Positions 7,735 through 15,637 are shown, counted from the stretch's first letter. The stretch: DNA of 39,041 bases from Clostridia bacterium (GCA_017502305.1 JAFVVG010000029.1:1-39041); one strand, 5' to 3'. Made by a program: numbers and translations. Notes: generated by a model not told the origin, from the sequence alone.

Positions 7735-8910
7735 TTACTCAGCGGCCACGGCGATATCCAGCAGGCTGAAAAGTTTGGTGGCGTTGCCTTCAGCCATGCG
7801 GAGCTCCACGGTGTGGGTTGTGTTTTCTCCCAGGGGAATCAGCTGGGTAACGGGCTGGCCCCAGGCGTCGGCGGCATAGCCGGACAGGGTGGCTTTCTTC
7901 TGTCCGTCCACCCAGACCTCCGCTGTGCCGCAGCTTTTGTTGTTTTCCTGCTTGAAAACGAAGGTCATGTAGCTGCCGGTGACCTCCAGCACCATGGGCT
8001 TCATGCCGCAGGCGATACCGTGCTTCCAGCCGAGGAGATAGGAATAGGAGACCGTAACGTCTTCGGGGAAGCTGCCCACGGAAACAATGGCGCTGTCGCC
8101 GCGGCGGATATTCCGCAACTTCTCCAGGGCTTTGCCATACCTGGCCTCCTGGGGCATAACATACTCGTCCGCTTCGGTGGCGGCGGCCTGGTCGAAGTAA
8201 TAGCCGATCAGCTCGGCGACGAAGGCATGGCCTTCCGTGGTGGGGTGAGCAAAATCGGCGGAGTAGCTGCTCCACTGCATGTTCTTGGTGAAAAGCTCGG
8301 GCCAGATGGCGTCATAGACGGAAACAACGCCCAGGTTGTAATGCTTGGCGATCTGCTTCATGTGGACGTGGGCAGAATAGCCGCTGTCCGTCAGCGTCAG
8401 CACCAGTACCACGGCGGGCTGCGTTTCGCTCTGGAGAAGCTTGCGCACCAGGGATTCATAGGCCATGCGGCTCTGGTCGTCGGTCGAGTCGTTCACGGCG
8501 AATTCCAGGAATACGATATCCGGCGCGTAGGCCAGCACGTCCTGCGCGCAGCGGGTGATACCCAGCAGCGAAGGCGTGCCGGAAATGCCGGCGTTGTGGT
8601 ATTCCAGCCGGGAAGCGTCGGGCATGAATTTTTCGGCGAAAAGCTGAGCGGAGCGGGCGGCATAGCAGTTGGTTTTCTTGGGAACGGCATTGGAGCCCTC
8701 GGTAATGGAGCCGCCCAGGTATACCAGGGAAACCGTTTCACCCCGGCGGGCCTTTTCAATGGCCTTGTGAATGCGCTGGGTATTGCCCACCTGATACAGG
8801 GAACGTTCCACCATTTTCCGGGTGAAAACGGATTCCTCCGCCAGGGCAGCGCCGGAAAGCAGCAGGCAGGAAAGCAGGGCGCACAGGAAACGGGTCATGG
8901 TTTTGAACAT
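7735..8910 (-). CDS. Secreted SGNH/GDSL hydrolase (probable carbohydrate deacetylase)
   Basis: A 391-aa exported esterase. The signal peptide is residues 1-24 (FLCALLSCLLLSGAALA). All four SGNH blocks are visible: Ser68 in YLGGSITEG, Gly108 in NAGISGT, Asn140 in EFAVND, and Asp219/His222 in DFAHPTTEGH. Residues ~255-391 form a C-terminal beta-rich domain of unknown role. The ATG at 8910 follows AAAGGAAG by about 8 bases; a longer frame overlaps the previous gene and lacks a site. It lies 14 bp after a GH88/105-like hydrolase, so it likely removes acetyl groups from plant glycans such as pectin before uptake, but the substrate is inferred from context. Confidence 0.85.
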   Translation of the reverse strand: MFKTMTRFLCALLSCLLLSGAALAEESVFTRKMVERSLYQVGNTQRIHKAIEKARRGETVSLVYLGGSITEGSNAVPKKTNCYAARSAQLFAEKFMPDASRLEYHNAGISGTPSLLGITRCAQDVLAYAPDIVFLEFAVNDSTDDQSRMAYESLVRKLLQSETQPAVVLVLTLTDSGYSAHVHMKQIAKHYNLGVVSVYDAIWPELFTKNMQWSSYSADFAHPTTEGHAFVAELIGYYFDQAAATEADEYVMPQEARYGKALEKLRNIRRGDSAIVSVGSFPEDVTVSYSYLLGWKHGIACGMKPMVLEVTGSYMTFVFKQENNKSCGTAEVWVDGQKKATLSGYAADAWGQPVTQLIPLGENTTHTVELRMAEGNATKLFSLLDIAVAAE

Positions 8911-8924
8911 GGTGATTCTTCCTT

Positions 8925-9869
8925 TCATCGGTGGTAAAGGTCGCGCCGGGCGGCTTCCATCAGGATGTGGAAGGCCTGGCCCTCCGGAGCCACGCCGGGG
9001 GCGTCGAAGAAGGGCATGCCGCATACATTGCGCACAAGGCCGTAGGCATCGACCTCCCGCAGGGCGGCGGAACGGGCTTTTTCAGCGGCGGGAAGGTAGC
9101 TTTCCTCCAGCCAGCCGGCGGCTGCTCCCCGGTAAATGGTATAGGCCAGCATCTGGGAGAAATTCACCTCCCGGAAGGTGATGGGATTGTCCAGTACATC
9201 ATGGAAGGAACCGTCCTCCAGCATAAAGGGCAGAGCAGCGTCGATCAGGGTCTTCACCCGGCGGATCAGCCGCTGTTTTTCCGGGGCATAGGCATCACCC
9301 ATCAGGGCGATGACCCGTGCCATGCCGGCTATGGCCCAGCCGTTGCCCACGGCCCAGGCATCCTTGCGGTGAAAGATTTGCTCCCGTTCGCTCCATTGGT
9401 GAGAGAGCAGGTTTTTCTTGGCGTCGAAGAGGATTTCCCAATAGCCGTCCAGCTGCTGCACGGCCTCCTGTGTATATCCGGCCCGGGCCAGGAAGGGCGG
9501 CAGCATGTACATGGAATCTACCCAGATCACCTCGTCATGGGTGAAGTGATACACGGTGCCGCCTGCGGTGCGGGGCGCGTCGTGCAGGGCCCAGCGGAGC
9601 AGCCTGTCATAGGCGGAGAGAAGAAAGGGGTCGCCGGTTTGCTCACAGGCGAAGATCAGCGCTTCGCCGATGGCGCAGGGGTCGGTCACGGCGGTGGAGC
9701 TGTCCAGCTGGCAGCAGCGGCCGTCAGCCTGCTGGCGGTTGGCGCCCTCCACGGCCATGGCGATGGCGACGTCACGGTCGCCGGCTTCCAGGAAGGCCTG
9801 GGCGGCCACACCCTGTTCCCAGTTGTGGCGCTGCATGCTCATCAGCGCGCGTTTGACACGGTCAATCAT
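8925..9869 (-). CDS. GH88/GH105-like unsaturated glucuronyl or rhamnogalacturonyl hydrolase
   Basis: Resembles YteR-type enzymes that cut the unsaturated uronic acid left by a polysaccharide lyase from short oligosaccharides. Recognised pieces of the (alpha/alpha)6 barrel are NWEQGVAAQAFLE (~16-28), the acidic motif HDEVIWVDSMYMLPPFLAR with candidate catalytic Asp118, and DAWAVGNGWAIAGMARV (~170-186). At 314 aa it is shorter than typical GH105 members (about 350-380), mostly at the C-terminus. There is no signal peptide, so it acts in the cytoplasm. AAGGAGG lies 8 bases before the ATG. It is the first gene of the seven-gene minus-strand run and lies next to a LacI-type regulator. Assignment to GH88 versus GH105 is open. 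Confidence 0.75.
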   Translation of the reverse strand: MIDRVKRALMSMQRHNWEQGVAAQAFLEAGDRDVAIAMAVEGANRQQADGRCCQLDSSTAVTDPCAIGEALIFACEQTGDPFLLSAYDRLLRWALHDAPRTAGGTVYHFTHDEVIWVDSMYMLPPFLARAGYTQEAVQQLDGYWEILFDAKKNLLSHQWSEREQIFHRKDAWAVGNGWAIAGMARVIALMGDAYAPEKQRLIRRVKTLIDAALPFMLEDGSFHDVLDNPITFREVNFSQMLAYTIYRGAAAGWLEESYLPAAEKARSAALREVDAYGLVRNVCGMPFFDAPGVAPEGQAFHILMEAARRDLYHR

Positions 9870-9890
9870 GGCGGATGCCTCCTTGATGAC

Positions 9891-9899
9891 AGTATAACA
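9891..9899 (-). promoter_or_regulatory. Possible extended -10 promoter for the carbohydrate gene run
   Basis: On the minus strand TGTTATACT (TG-n-TATACT) precedes the GH88/105-like gene. No good -35 is seen, and the start point would fall almost on the ribosome site, so this is a weak call. No copy of the LacI-gene inverted repeat (11007-11041) is visible here. Confidence 0.3.
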
Positions 9900-9931
9900 T
9901 ATCAGCCCCGGCGGGAATAGGTTGATAACGC

Positions 9932-9958
9932 AAAAGAAACTGCATTTTCAGCAGTTTC
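9932..9958 (-). terminator. Terminator of the LacI-family gene
   Basis: On the minus strand GAAACTGC and GCAGTTTC (plus coordinates 9951-9958 and 9936-9943) form an 8-bp stem with a 7-base loop, followed by TTTTG. It lies just after the regulator's stop codon. Confidence 0.75.
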
Positions 9959-9966
9959 CTGATGCG

Positions 9967-10971
9967 TCAGGGCCGGGGCGCGGGGCCGTCGGAATCCTTG
10001 TAGCGTGGATGGCCGCCGATGACCAGGCGGCCGGGCATGGCGTTTTGATTGGCGCAACAATCGGAAATCAGCTGCACGGCGGAACGGAGCATGGCCTCGT
10101 AATCCAGGCGGAAGGAGGACAACGCCGGCAGGGCGGAGGGGGTGGCGGGATAGTCGTCAAAGCCCACCACGGAAACGTCCTCCGGTATACGGTAGCCCCG
10201 GGCCAGCAGGGCTTCCATCAGCCGGTGGGCTGTCAGGTCACAGTTGCAGACGAAAGCTGTGGGCATCTCTTGGGGCAGCTGCGGCGCGCGGACGTCGCCG
10301 TGCTCGTCGCGGTCATCCAGGATCCACTGGGGACGGACAGGCAGTCCGGCGGCCAGCATAGCCCGGTAGTAGCCCAGAAAACGGTCCATCACGCTGCTGG
10401 TGAAGCTGGTGCGGCCCACATAGGCGATATCCCGGTGACCGTTTTTGATCAGGTGGTTGGTCAGGCGGTAAGCGCCGTAGGTGTTGTCGCCCACCACGGC
10501 GGGGGCGCTGCCCCGATCGTCGTAGAAATCCAGGAAGATCAGGGGCGTGGGCTGGGTGATGATGGCCTGAAGATAGGCTTTGGTGGGTTCGCCCAGCAGG
10601 ATCAGCCCGTCCACATGGCGGCGGCGGATCAGGTTGGGCAGCTCCAGGGCTTCCTCGGCGGCTTCATCCAGGGTTTCCAGCAGGCAGAAGTGGCCGGCGT
10701 TGGTCAGCTCCTGCACCAGCATGGGGGCCAGCATGGCGTAATAGGAATCTGGCTTGAAAAACCTCATGGGCACCAATACGCCAATGTCGAGGGACTTGGC
10801 GGCGGGGGCACGGCGGGTATTGGGGTTCACATAGCCCATTTCCGTGGCCAGGCGGACGATCTTTTCCCGCAGCTCCTGGCTGACGCCGCTGTCGCCGGAC
10901 AAAGCCTTCGACACGGAAACAACGCTCACGCCAATCCTGCCGGCGATATCGCGCATAGTGACGTTCTTCAA
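9967..10971 (-). CDS. LacI-family transcriptional regulator
   Basis: Sugar-responsive repressor type. The N-terminal helix-turn-helix reads VTMRDIAGRIGVSVVSVSKALSG (residues 4-26), followed by the hinge and a periplasmic-binding-protein-like effector domain from ~60 (DIGVLVPMRFF... to VVGFDDYPATP). The best start is a TTG at 10971: GGAGG lies 9 bases upstream, giving MKNVTMRDIA, the usual LacI beginning, and 334 aa. The ATG at 10956 would be too far from the site and clip the protein. Its own promoter carries an inverted repeat, suggesting autoregulation. The neighbouring carbohydrate run downstream on the same strand is the likely regulon; the effector is unknown. Confidence 0.88.
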   Translation of the reverse strand: MKNVTMRDIAGRIGVSVVSVSKALSGDSGVSQELREKIVRLATEMGYVNPNTRRAPAAKSLDIGVLVPMRFFKPDSYYAMLAPMLVQELTNAGHFCLLETLDEAAEEALELPNLIRRRHVDGLILLGEPTKAYLQAIITQPTPLIFLDFYDDRGSAPAVVGDNTYGAYRLTNHLIKNGHRDIAYVGRTSFTSSVMDRFLGYYRAMLAAGLPVRPQWILDDRDEHGDVRAPQLPQEMPTAFVCNCDLTAHRLMEALLARGYRIPEDVSVVGFDDYPATPSALPALSSFRLDYEAMLRSAVQLISDCCANQNAMPGRLVIGGHPRYKDSDGPAPRP

Positions 10972-11006
10972 AAAGATCAACCTCCGTGGGTTGCGCAAAA
11001 TTTTTA

Positions 11007-11041
11007 GGTAACTCACTCTGTTAAGTAAATATTGAGTAACC
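11007..11041. promoter_or_regulatory. Inverted repeat at the LacI-gene start point (candidate operator)
   Basis: GGTAACTCA (11007-11015) is mirrored by TGAGTAACC (11033-11041) with one mismatch, across a 17-bp AT-rich spacer that itself contains GTTAAGTAA. It begins directly downstream of the -10 box, where a bound repressor would block initiation. The spacing is wider than in classical LacI operators. Confidence 0.55.
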
Positions 11042-11043
11042 AC

Positions 11044-11072
11044 ATTATAACCATGTTGTATGCGGTTGTCAA
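11044..11072 (-). promoter_or_regulatory. Promoter of the LacI-family gene
   Basis: On the minus strand TTGACA (11067-11072) and TATAAT (11044-11049) are both perfect consensus with a 17-bp spacer. The transcript would start near 11037, inside the inverted repeat. Confidence 0.85.
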
Positions 11073-11192
11073 GCGAACCAGAAACGGCGCCTGATGTGAG
11101 AAGAATACGAAAAAGAAAGACAAAACAATCCATACAAACGCGAATAAAATGGCAAAACGTATAATAAACAAGACAAAAGTGTGCTGACGCAG

Positions 11193-11226
11193 GGGCGCAA
11201 AAAGTGGCCGGAGCCACTTTTGCGAA
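11193..11226 (-). terminator. Terminator of the SpoIID-domain gene
   Basis: CGCAAAAAGTGGC (11196-11208) pairs with GCCACTTTTGCG (11213-11224), just after the stop codon. The minus-strand 3' arm contains a T5 run. The same AAGTGGCC/GGCCACTT core recurs at 38910-38935. Confidence 0.8.
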
Positions 11227-11229
11227 AAA

Positions 11230-12984
11230 TTATTCTGTTTTTTCCAGGAAACTGAGCATCACATAGCCTTCTGTCACATCGGTTTTCACCTTCACCCAGG
11301 CGGGATCATCGCAGACCTCCAGCACCACCAGGGGCTGGTGCTTGTACAGCCGCATCAGGATTTCCGAGGCGGTGGAGGGTTCGGCTCGCAGGTTCAGGCT
11401 GGAATCATCCTCGATGTTCTCCACGCTGGCCAGGTAGGCGCCCTGGGGCATCTCGCCGGTGACGGGCATCAGCGTGGGCCGGGGCGTGGGGGTGGCGGGA
11501 GGCCCGGGAGTCTCCGCCAGCTCCGGCTGGGTGGTGGGCAGCACGGCGGCGCCGGCGTCCACCTTGCTCAGGGTCATGCCGGGATAGTAGAAGGAAAGGA
11601 TCTCCTCATAGGTCTTGCCGTACTGGCCGGCCATCCACTGAGCGCCCCGCTGGCTCATGCCCACGCCGTGGCCATAGCGCCGGGCCTCCAGGGTGAAGGC
11701 GTCGCCGGTTTCCTTCAGGGTGACCATCTCATTATCGCTGCCGGAGATGGAAATCTTCAGCGCCCGGATGACCTCCGGGAAAAGGGGCAGCGTGAGGGTG
11801 AAGGGCTCCGCCACGGGGATGAACTCGCTGTAAATGGGTTCCGGCTCGGGGGTGATCTCCGGGGTGGGAGAGGGGGTGGGGGTATCGGTGGGCACGGGGG
11901 TCACGGCGAAGAGGGAGATCTCCTCATCATCGTCCACCGGACTGTTTTGGTGCCACTTGATGAGCTTGCGGCCGGACCAGGTGAAGGTGAGGGTTATTTC
12001 GTCCACCATGCGGCTGGGGGCGGCGAACTTGCCTCCGCCCAGCTCCACCTTGGTGATGGAATCCATGCGGAAGGCCCGGGGAATGGGCTCGAAGCCACGC
12101 TTAATCATTTCATCAGCCATGTAGCTGGCCACTACCACGGAAAAGTCCGGGGGGATGTCCTGGGCGTTTTTGTTCAGCTTTGCCTTGCGGACTACGCTTT
12201 CCGGGTTTTCCAGGTCGAAGGGGTCATCCACCATGGTGTAGTAGCTCCAGTCGCCCCGGCCGCTCCAAACGTTCTCCACCAGCTCCGTCTGGCCGCCGTT
12301 GGAGGCGCTGTAATAGCAGCTGGCCAGCTTGCCCTTGTACATGCCCACCATGCCGGCGGTTTCCTTCACGGCCTGGATGGCGGTGGTATCGGCAAGGTTC
12401 ACGTCTTTGAACACCTGGTCGTTGGTGGTGTCCACCACATCATAATCCTTGTTCTTGTCCACGTGGGAAAGGGCATAGGTGCGGGCGCACACGGCCTGGG
12501 CTTTCAGGGCCTCCAGGGGGAAGGCGTTGCTCATTTCGTGGGGCACCACGCCCATGAGGTAATCCTCCACGGAAAGGGTCATCACCGGTTGCAGGAGCTC
12601 GTTTTCGATGGTCAGCAGCAGGTCGCCGGGGTAGAAGCTGCCGCCCTTCACAAAGCGGATGCCTTCGCTTTCGCTGGTGGCGGAGGCGTTGCGGACAAAG
12701 CGCAGCGTGGAGCCGGCACGCAGGCTCATGCCCTGGTAGAAGAGGTACAATTCGCCGGAGCGGATCTGCACGGTGACCTGGCTGCCCTTGGGGAAGGCCA
12801 TGGCGGCGCCGGTGCCGGTGGAGGCGGTGTAGGGGGCGTCCAGGGTCAGGTCGGCCCGGTCGGTGAGGTTCAGCCGGCGCAGAAGCACCCGGATGGAAGG
12901 CGCGGGGGCTTCCGGGGTTTCTTCAGCCAGGACATGCAGGGGCAAAAGCAGCATGGCCAGCAAAAGGCAGAGCAATCGTTTCAT
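11230..12984 (-). CDS. Secreted SpoIID/LytB-domain protein with C-terminal SH3 domain
   Basis: A 584-aa exported protein. Residues 1-20 are a signal peptide (LLCLLLAMLLLPLHVLA). The SpoIID/LytB domain spans ~130-475: VEDYLMGVVPHEMSNAFPLEALKAQAV carries the probable catalytic Glu150 of SpoIID-type lytic transglycosylases, and YGHGVGMSQRGAQWMAGQ marks its end. A Thr/Pro-rich linker (TPTPSPTPEITPEPEP) interrupts the domain near residue 370, and a second Pro-rich linker leads to an SH3b domain (~515-580, NLRAEPSTASEILMRLYKHQ). Predicted to cleave peptide-stripped glycan in the cell wall. No other sporulation gene is nearby, so a vegetative wall-remodelling role is equally likely. AAGGAGGT precedes the ATG. 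Confidence 0.88.
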   Translation of the reverse strand: MKRLLCLLLAMLLLPLHVLAEETPEAPAPSIRVLLRRLNLTDRADLTLDAPYTASTGTGAAMAFPKGSQVTVQIRSGELYLFYQGMSLRAGSTLRFVRNASATSESEGIRFVKGGSFYPGDLLLTIENELLQPVMTLSVEDYLMGVVPHEMSNAFPLEALKAQAVCARTYALSHVDKNKDYDVVDTTNDQVFKDVNLADTTAIQAVKETAGMVGMYKGKLASCYYSASNGGQTELVENVWSGRGDWSYYTMVDDPFDLENPESVVRKAKLNKNAQDIPPDFSVVVASYMADEMIKRGFEPIPRAFRMDSITKVELGGGKFAAPSRMVDEITLTFTWSGRKLIKWHQNSPVDDDEEISLFAVTPVPTDTPTPSPTPEITPEPEPIYSEFIPVAEPFTLTLPLFPEVIRALKISISGSDNEMVTLKETGDAFTLEARRYGHGVGMSQRGAQWMAGQYGKTYEEILSFYYPGMTLSKVDAGAAVLPTTQPELAETPGPPATPTPRPTLMPVTGEMPQGAYLASVENIEDDSSLNLRAEPSTASEILMRLYKHQPLVVLEVCDDPAWVKVKTDVTEGYVMLSFLEKTE

Positions 12985-13025
12985 ATGGTGACCTCCTTGC
13001 GGGGGGATATCACAGTATATGCGTG

Positions 13026-13063
13026 TTGCGTCAGCCCATGACAGCCTGTCCGGGCCTACGCAA
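13026..13063. repeat. Long imperfect inverted repeat in the SpoIID-gene leader
   Basis: TTGCGT (13026-13031) pairs with ACGCAA (13058-13063), and inner segments (CAGCCC/GGGCCT, GACAG/CTGTC) extend the hairpin over 38 bp. It lies about 40-80 bases before the SpoIID ribosome site. It has no T-run, so it is more likely a leader structure or protein site than a terminator. Confidence 0.45.
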
Positions 13064-13114
13064 TAAGAACGTGTGAGATGCGGGGATTCTTGCAGGGAAA
13101 TGCTTCCCCCAAAA

Positions 13115-13143
13115 GCGAAGGCGGACAGCCGTTTGCTGTCCGC
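13115..13143 (-). terminator. Probable aroF-aroB operon terminator
   Basis: Minus-strand GCGGACAGC and GCTGTCCGC (plus 13135-13143 and 13121-13129) form a perfect 9-bp stem with a 5-base loop. It is followed after a few bases by CTTCGCTTTT. The T-run is interrupted, so termination may be partial. Confidence 0.55.
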
Positions 13144-13159
13144 AGGATGGCTTATATAT

Positions 13160-13188
13160 ATTGTAGCGTTTTCTGTGGCGTTTGAAAA
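13160..13188 (-). promoter_or_regulatory. Candidate promoter upstream of the SpoIID-domain gene
   Basis: Minus-strand TTTTCA (13183-13188) and TACAAT (13160-13165) are 17 bp apart. The resulting leader would include the 13121-13143 hairpin and the 13026-13063 repeat, which is odd. A second -10-like TATACT near 13015 lacks a -35. Confidence 0.4.
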
Positions 13189-13215
13189 GAGAAATTGACG
13201 GAAAATGTGGAAAGA

Positions 13216-14283
13216 TCAGCGCATGCCCCGGAAGAAATCCGTATCCGCGGTGTGGATGCGGCACTGGCCGATGGCGTCCAGCAGGATGACCCGCAGGGCC
13301 TTGCCGGCAGCTTTCTTGTCCATGCCCATGGCGGAAATAAGGTCGCTTTCGGGAATGGGCGGCAGCTCCATGGGCATATGCAGTGCTGCAAGCAGGGCTT
13401 CCAGCCGGGCGGCGGTGCCGGGGGCTGTGAGGCCTCGGCCTTCCGTGAGCCGGGTGATGACCGCCATGCCCAGGGCCACGGCCTCGCCGTGACGCAGGCC
13501 GTTATAGTGCTGGCAGGTTTCCACCGCGTGGCCGATGGTGTGGCCGAAGTTCAGCGTCATGCGCAATCCGGTATCGCGCTCATCCTGGGCCACCACATCC
13601 GCCTTGGCCTGGATGCAGCGCTGCAGGATGGTATCAATCTCCGCCATCAGCGCCTGGCGGCCGCCGGGGGCGCACTTTTCCAGCAGGGCGAAGAGCTCCT
13701 CATCGCAGATGCAGCCGTACTTCACCACCTCGCCCAGGCCATCACGCCAATAATCCTCGGTCAGCGTGTTCAGGGTGAGGGGGTCGCACAGCACGGCGGC
13801 GGGCTGATAGAACGCGCCCACCAGGTTCTTGCCCTGGGGCAGATCGACGGCCACCTTGCCGCCCACGGAGGAATCCACCTGGGCCAGCAGGGTGGTGGGC
13901 ACCTGAATAAAACGGATGCCCCGCAGGAAGGTAGCCGCCGCCAGACCCGCCAGGTCGCCGATGACGCCGCCGCCCAGGGCGATAATGGCGTCGGTGCGGG
14001 TGACGTGGCTTTCGCAGAGGAAATCGTAGAGGTTGCTCAGCTGCGCCAGGCACTTGGTGGGCTCACCGTGGGGCAGTACGATGCTGCTGTGGCGCAGCCC
14101 CGCCGCATCCAGCGAGGCCTCCACCCGCTGCAGGTACAGCGGGGCCACGTTGTCATCCGTAATAATGGCCAGCGAACAATCGCCCAGCAACTGGCGGGCA
14201 TGAGCACCCACCCGGTCGATCAGACCGGCCTCGATGCGGATGGGGTAGGCGCGCTCGCCAAGCGAAACGGTAATGGTAGGCAT
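13216..14283 (-). CDS. aroB: 3-dehydroquinate synthase
   Basis: Second step of the shikimate pathway: converts DAHP to 3-dehydroquinate using NAD and a divalent metal, in the cytoplasm. The 355-aa protein shows the NAD-binding HGEPTKCLAQL (72-82) and GGGVIGDLAG (104-113) motifs, PTTLLAQVDSSVGGKVAVD (129-147), and metal ligands Glu185 (GLGEVVKYG), His248 (NFGHTIGHAVE) and His265 (LRHGEAVALGM). The ATG at 14283 follows AAGGAGG by 7 bases. A 234-bp repeat-rich gap separates it from aroF on the same strand; no terminator with a T-run lies there, so the two probably share the attenuated aroF promoter. Confidence 0.96.
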   Translation of the reverse strand: MPTITVSLGERAYPIRIEAGLIDRVGAHARQLLGDCSLAIITDDNVAPLYLQRVEASLDAAGLRHSSIVLPHGEPTKCLAQLSNLYDFLCESHVTRTDAIIALGGGVIGDLAGLAAATFLRGIRFIQVPTTLLAQVDSSVGGKVAVDLPQGKNLVGAFYQPAAVLCDPLTLNTLTEDYWRDGLGEVVKYGCICDEELFALLEKCAPGGRQALMAEIDTILQRCIQAKADVVAQDERDTGLRMTLNFGHTIGHAVETCQHYNGLRHGEAVALGMAVITRLTEGRGLTAPGTAARLEALLAALHMPMELPPIPESDLISAMGMDKKAAGKALRVILLDAIGQCRIHTADTDFFRGMR

Positions 14284-14520
14284 GGGAACCTCCTTGGGGA
14301 GAATGATGAATGAGGAATGATGAATTGAGTATGCGTCCCTACATTTGTCAAAGCAGCTCGTGTGCGTCGCGGAGCGCCCGTTGCGCTCCGTGACCCCTGC
14401 AAAGGAACCGCCAAGCAACACCCACAAAAAAGGGAGTCGAGAGGGCTGAAAGCCCTTCGCGGGAGTGCAGAGGGCAGCGCCCTTTGCTCAGGGGATTCCT
14501 AAGGGGGCGAAGCCCCCTTA
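14284..14520. repeat. Hairpin-rich intergenic repeat element between aroF and aroB
   Basis: The gap holds a direct repeat of GAATGATGAAT (14301-14311 and 14315-14325) and four short GC-rich hairpins: GGAGCGC/GCGCTCC (14371-14389), AGGGCT/AGCCCT (14442-14456), a GCA-AGGGC/GCCCT-TGC stem (14468-14487), and TAAGGGGGC/GCCCCCTTA (14500-14520). The last overlaps the aroF stop codon. None has a T-run. The modular look, with 'gaa' and 'agc' loops in GC-rich stems, suggests a dispersed intergenic repeat rather than gene-specific regulation. No coding sequence is seen. Confidence 0.6.
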
Positions 14521-15531
14521 GGCCTCGCGGCCGACACAGGCGGCGATGGTGCGGATGTCTTTCATGACGGCGGCGAAGAGGTCGGGCTTGATGGACTGAG
14601 CGCCGTCGCACAGGGCGTGGGCGGGGTCGTTGTGGACCTCGATCATCACGCCGTCGGCGCCTACGGCGATGGCGGCGCGGGCCAGGGGCTCCACCATCCA
14701 GAACTTGCCGGTGGCGTGGCTGGGATCCACGATGACGGGCAGGTGGCTCAGGCGCTTGACGGCCAGCACAGCGGAAAGGTCCAGGGTGTTGCGGGTGTAG
14801 GTTTCGTAGGTGCGGATGCCGCGCTCGCAGAGGATCACGTTGGGGTTGCCGCCGGCCATGATGTACTCGGCGCTCATGAGCCACTCCTCGATGGTGGAGG
14901 AAAGGCCGCGCTTGAGCAGGATGGGTTTCTTCGTCTGGCCCAGGAGGCGGAGCAGGTCGAAGTTCTGCATGTTGCGGGCGCCCACCTGGATACAGTCTAC
15001 CTTCTCATCGAAGATCTCGATATCATAGGGGCTCATGATTTCGGTCACAATGGGCAATCCGGTAACAGCGCGGGCCTCCTCCAGGAGCTCCAGGCCATCG
15101 TATTTCAGGCCCTGGAAGGCATAGGGGGAGGTGCGGGGCTTGAAGGCGCCGCCGCGCAGCACGGTAGCGCCGGCCTTCTTGACCTCTTCGGCCACGTAGG
15201 TGATCTGTTCCTTGCTCTCCACCGAGCAGGGGCCGGCCATGATGGAGAGCTTCTTGCCGCCCACCTCGGTGTTGCCTACTTTGATGACGCTTTCGCCGGG
15301 GTGGAACATGCGGTTGGCCTTCTTGAAGGGCTCGGCCACCTTCATAATGCGTTCCACGCAGCGGAAGGATTCGATCTGGGCGGGGTCCACCTGGCTGGTA
15401 TCGCCGATGAGACCCAGGATGGTCAAATCAGAACCGAACATGGGGTTCACATTGATGCCCTTGGCCACGATGATGTTTGTCAGCTTGTCGATTTCCTGTT
15501 GGGGCGTACCCTGCTTGAGAACGATAATCAT
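14518..15531 (-). CDS. aroF: 3-deoxy-7-phosphoheptulonate (DAHP) synthase, type I-beta with N-terminal regulatory domain
   Basis: First committed step of aromatic amino acid synthesis: condenses phosphoenolpyruvate and erythrose 4-phosphate. The 337-aa protein has an N-terminal ferredoxin-like/ACT-type domain (residues 1-70, MIIVLKQGTPQQEIDKL), as in Thermotoga-like enzymes feedback-inhibited by Tyr or Phe, and then a TIM-barrel with MAGPCSVES, FKPRTSPYAFQG, GARNMQNFDLL, KPILLKRGLSSTIEEW, DPSHATGK and IEVHNDPAHALCDGAQS. The ATG follows AAGGAGA by 11 bases. Upstream lie a leader peptide and a terminator that would attenuate transcription when aromatic amino acids are plentiful. aroB follows on the same strand. 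Confidence 0.96.
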   Translation of the reverse strand: MIIVLKQGTPQQEIDKLTNIIVAKGINVNPMFGSDLTILGLIGDTSQVDPAQIESFRCVERIMKVAEPFKKANRMFHPGESVIKVGNTEVGGKKLSIMAGPCSVESKEQITYVAEEVKKAGATVLRGGAFKPRTSPYAFQGLKYDGLELLEEARAVTGLPIVTEIMSPYDIEIFDEKVDCIQVGARNMQNFDLLRLLGQTKKPILLKRGLSSTIEEWLMSAEYIMAGGNPNVILCERGIRTYETYTRNTLDLSAVLAVKRLSHLPVIVDPSHATGKFWMVEPLARAAIAVGADGVMIEVHNDPAHALCDGAQSIKPDLFAAVMKDIRTIAACVGREA

Positions 15532-15552
15532 AAGTCAGTCTCTCCTTCCGGC

Positions 15553-15588
15553 AAAAGAAAAAGGGGGGGCCGTTAAAGGCCACCCCGG
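15553..15588 (-). terminator. Attenuator terminator upstream of aroF
   Basis: On the minus strand GGGGTGGCC (with one bulged or mismatched T) pairs with GGCCCCCCC across TTTAAC, followed by TTTTTCTTTT (15553-15562). It lies between the leader peptide stop (15638) and the aroF ribosome site, so it can only act as a premature terminator. Confidence 0.85.
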
Positions 15589-15637
15589 TATGCGCCGCGT
15601 CATTGCGGCAACATAAGGCGCTGCTTCAACGGTACGC

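Noticed and set aside
5747..7879. Long plus-strand open frame opposite the 649-aa gene
   Set aside because: Shadow of the minus-strand gene; Gly/Val-rich, no start signal.
13742..14053. Small ORF inside aroB in another frame
   Set aside because: Shadow frame; no ribosome site or conserved features.
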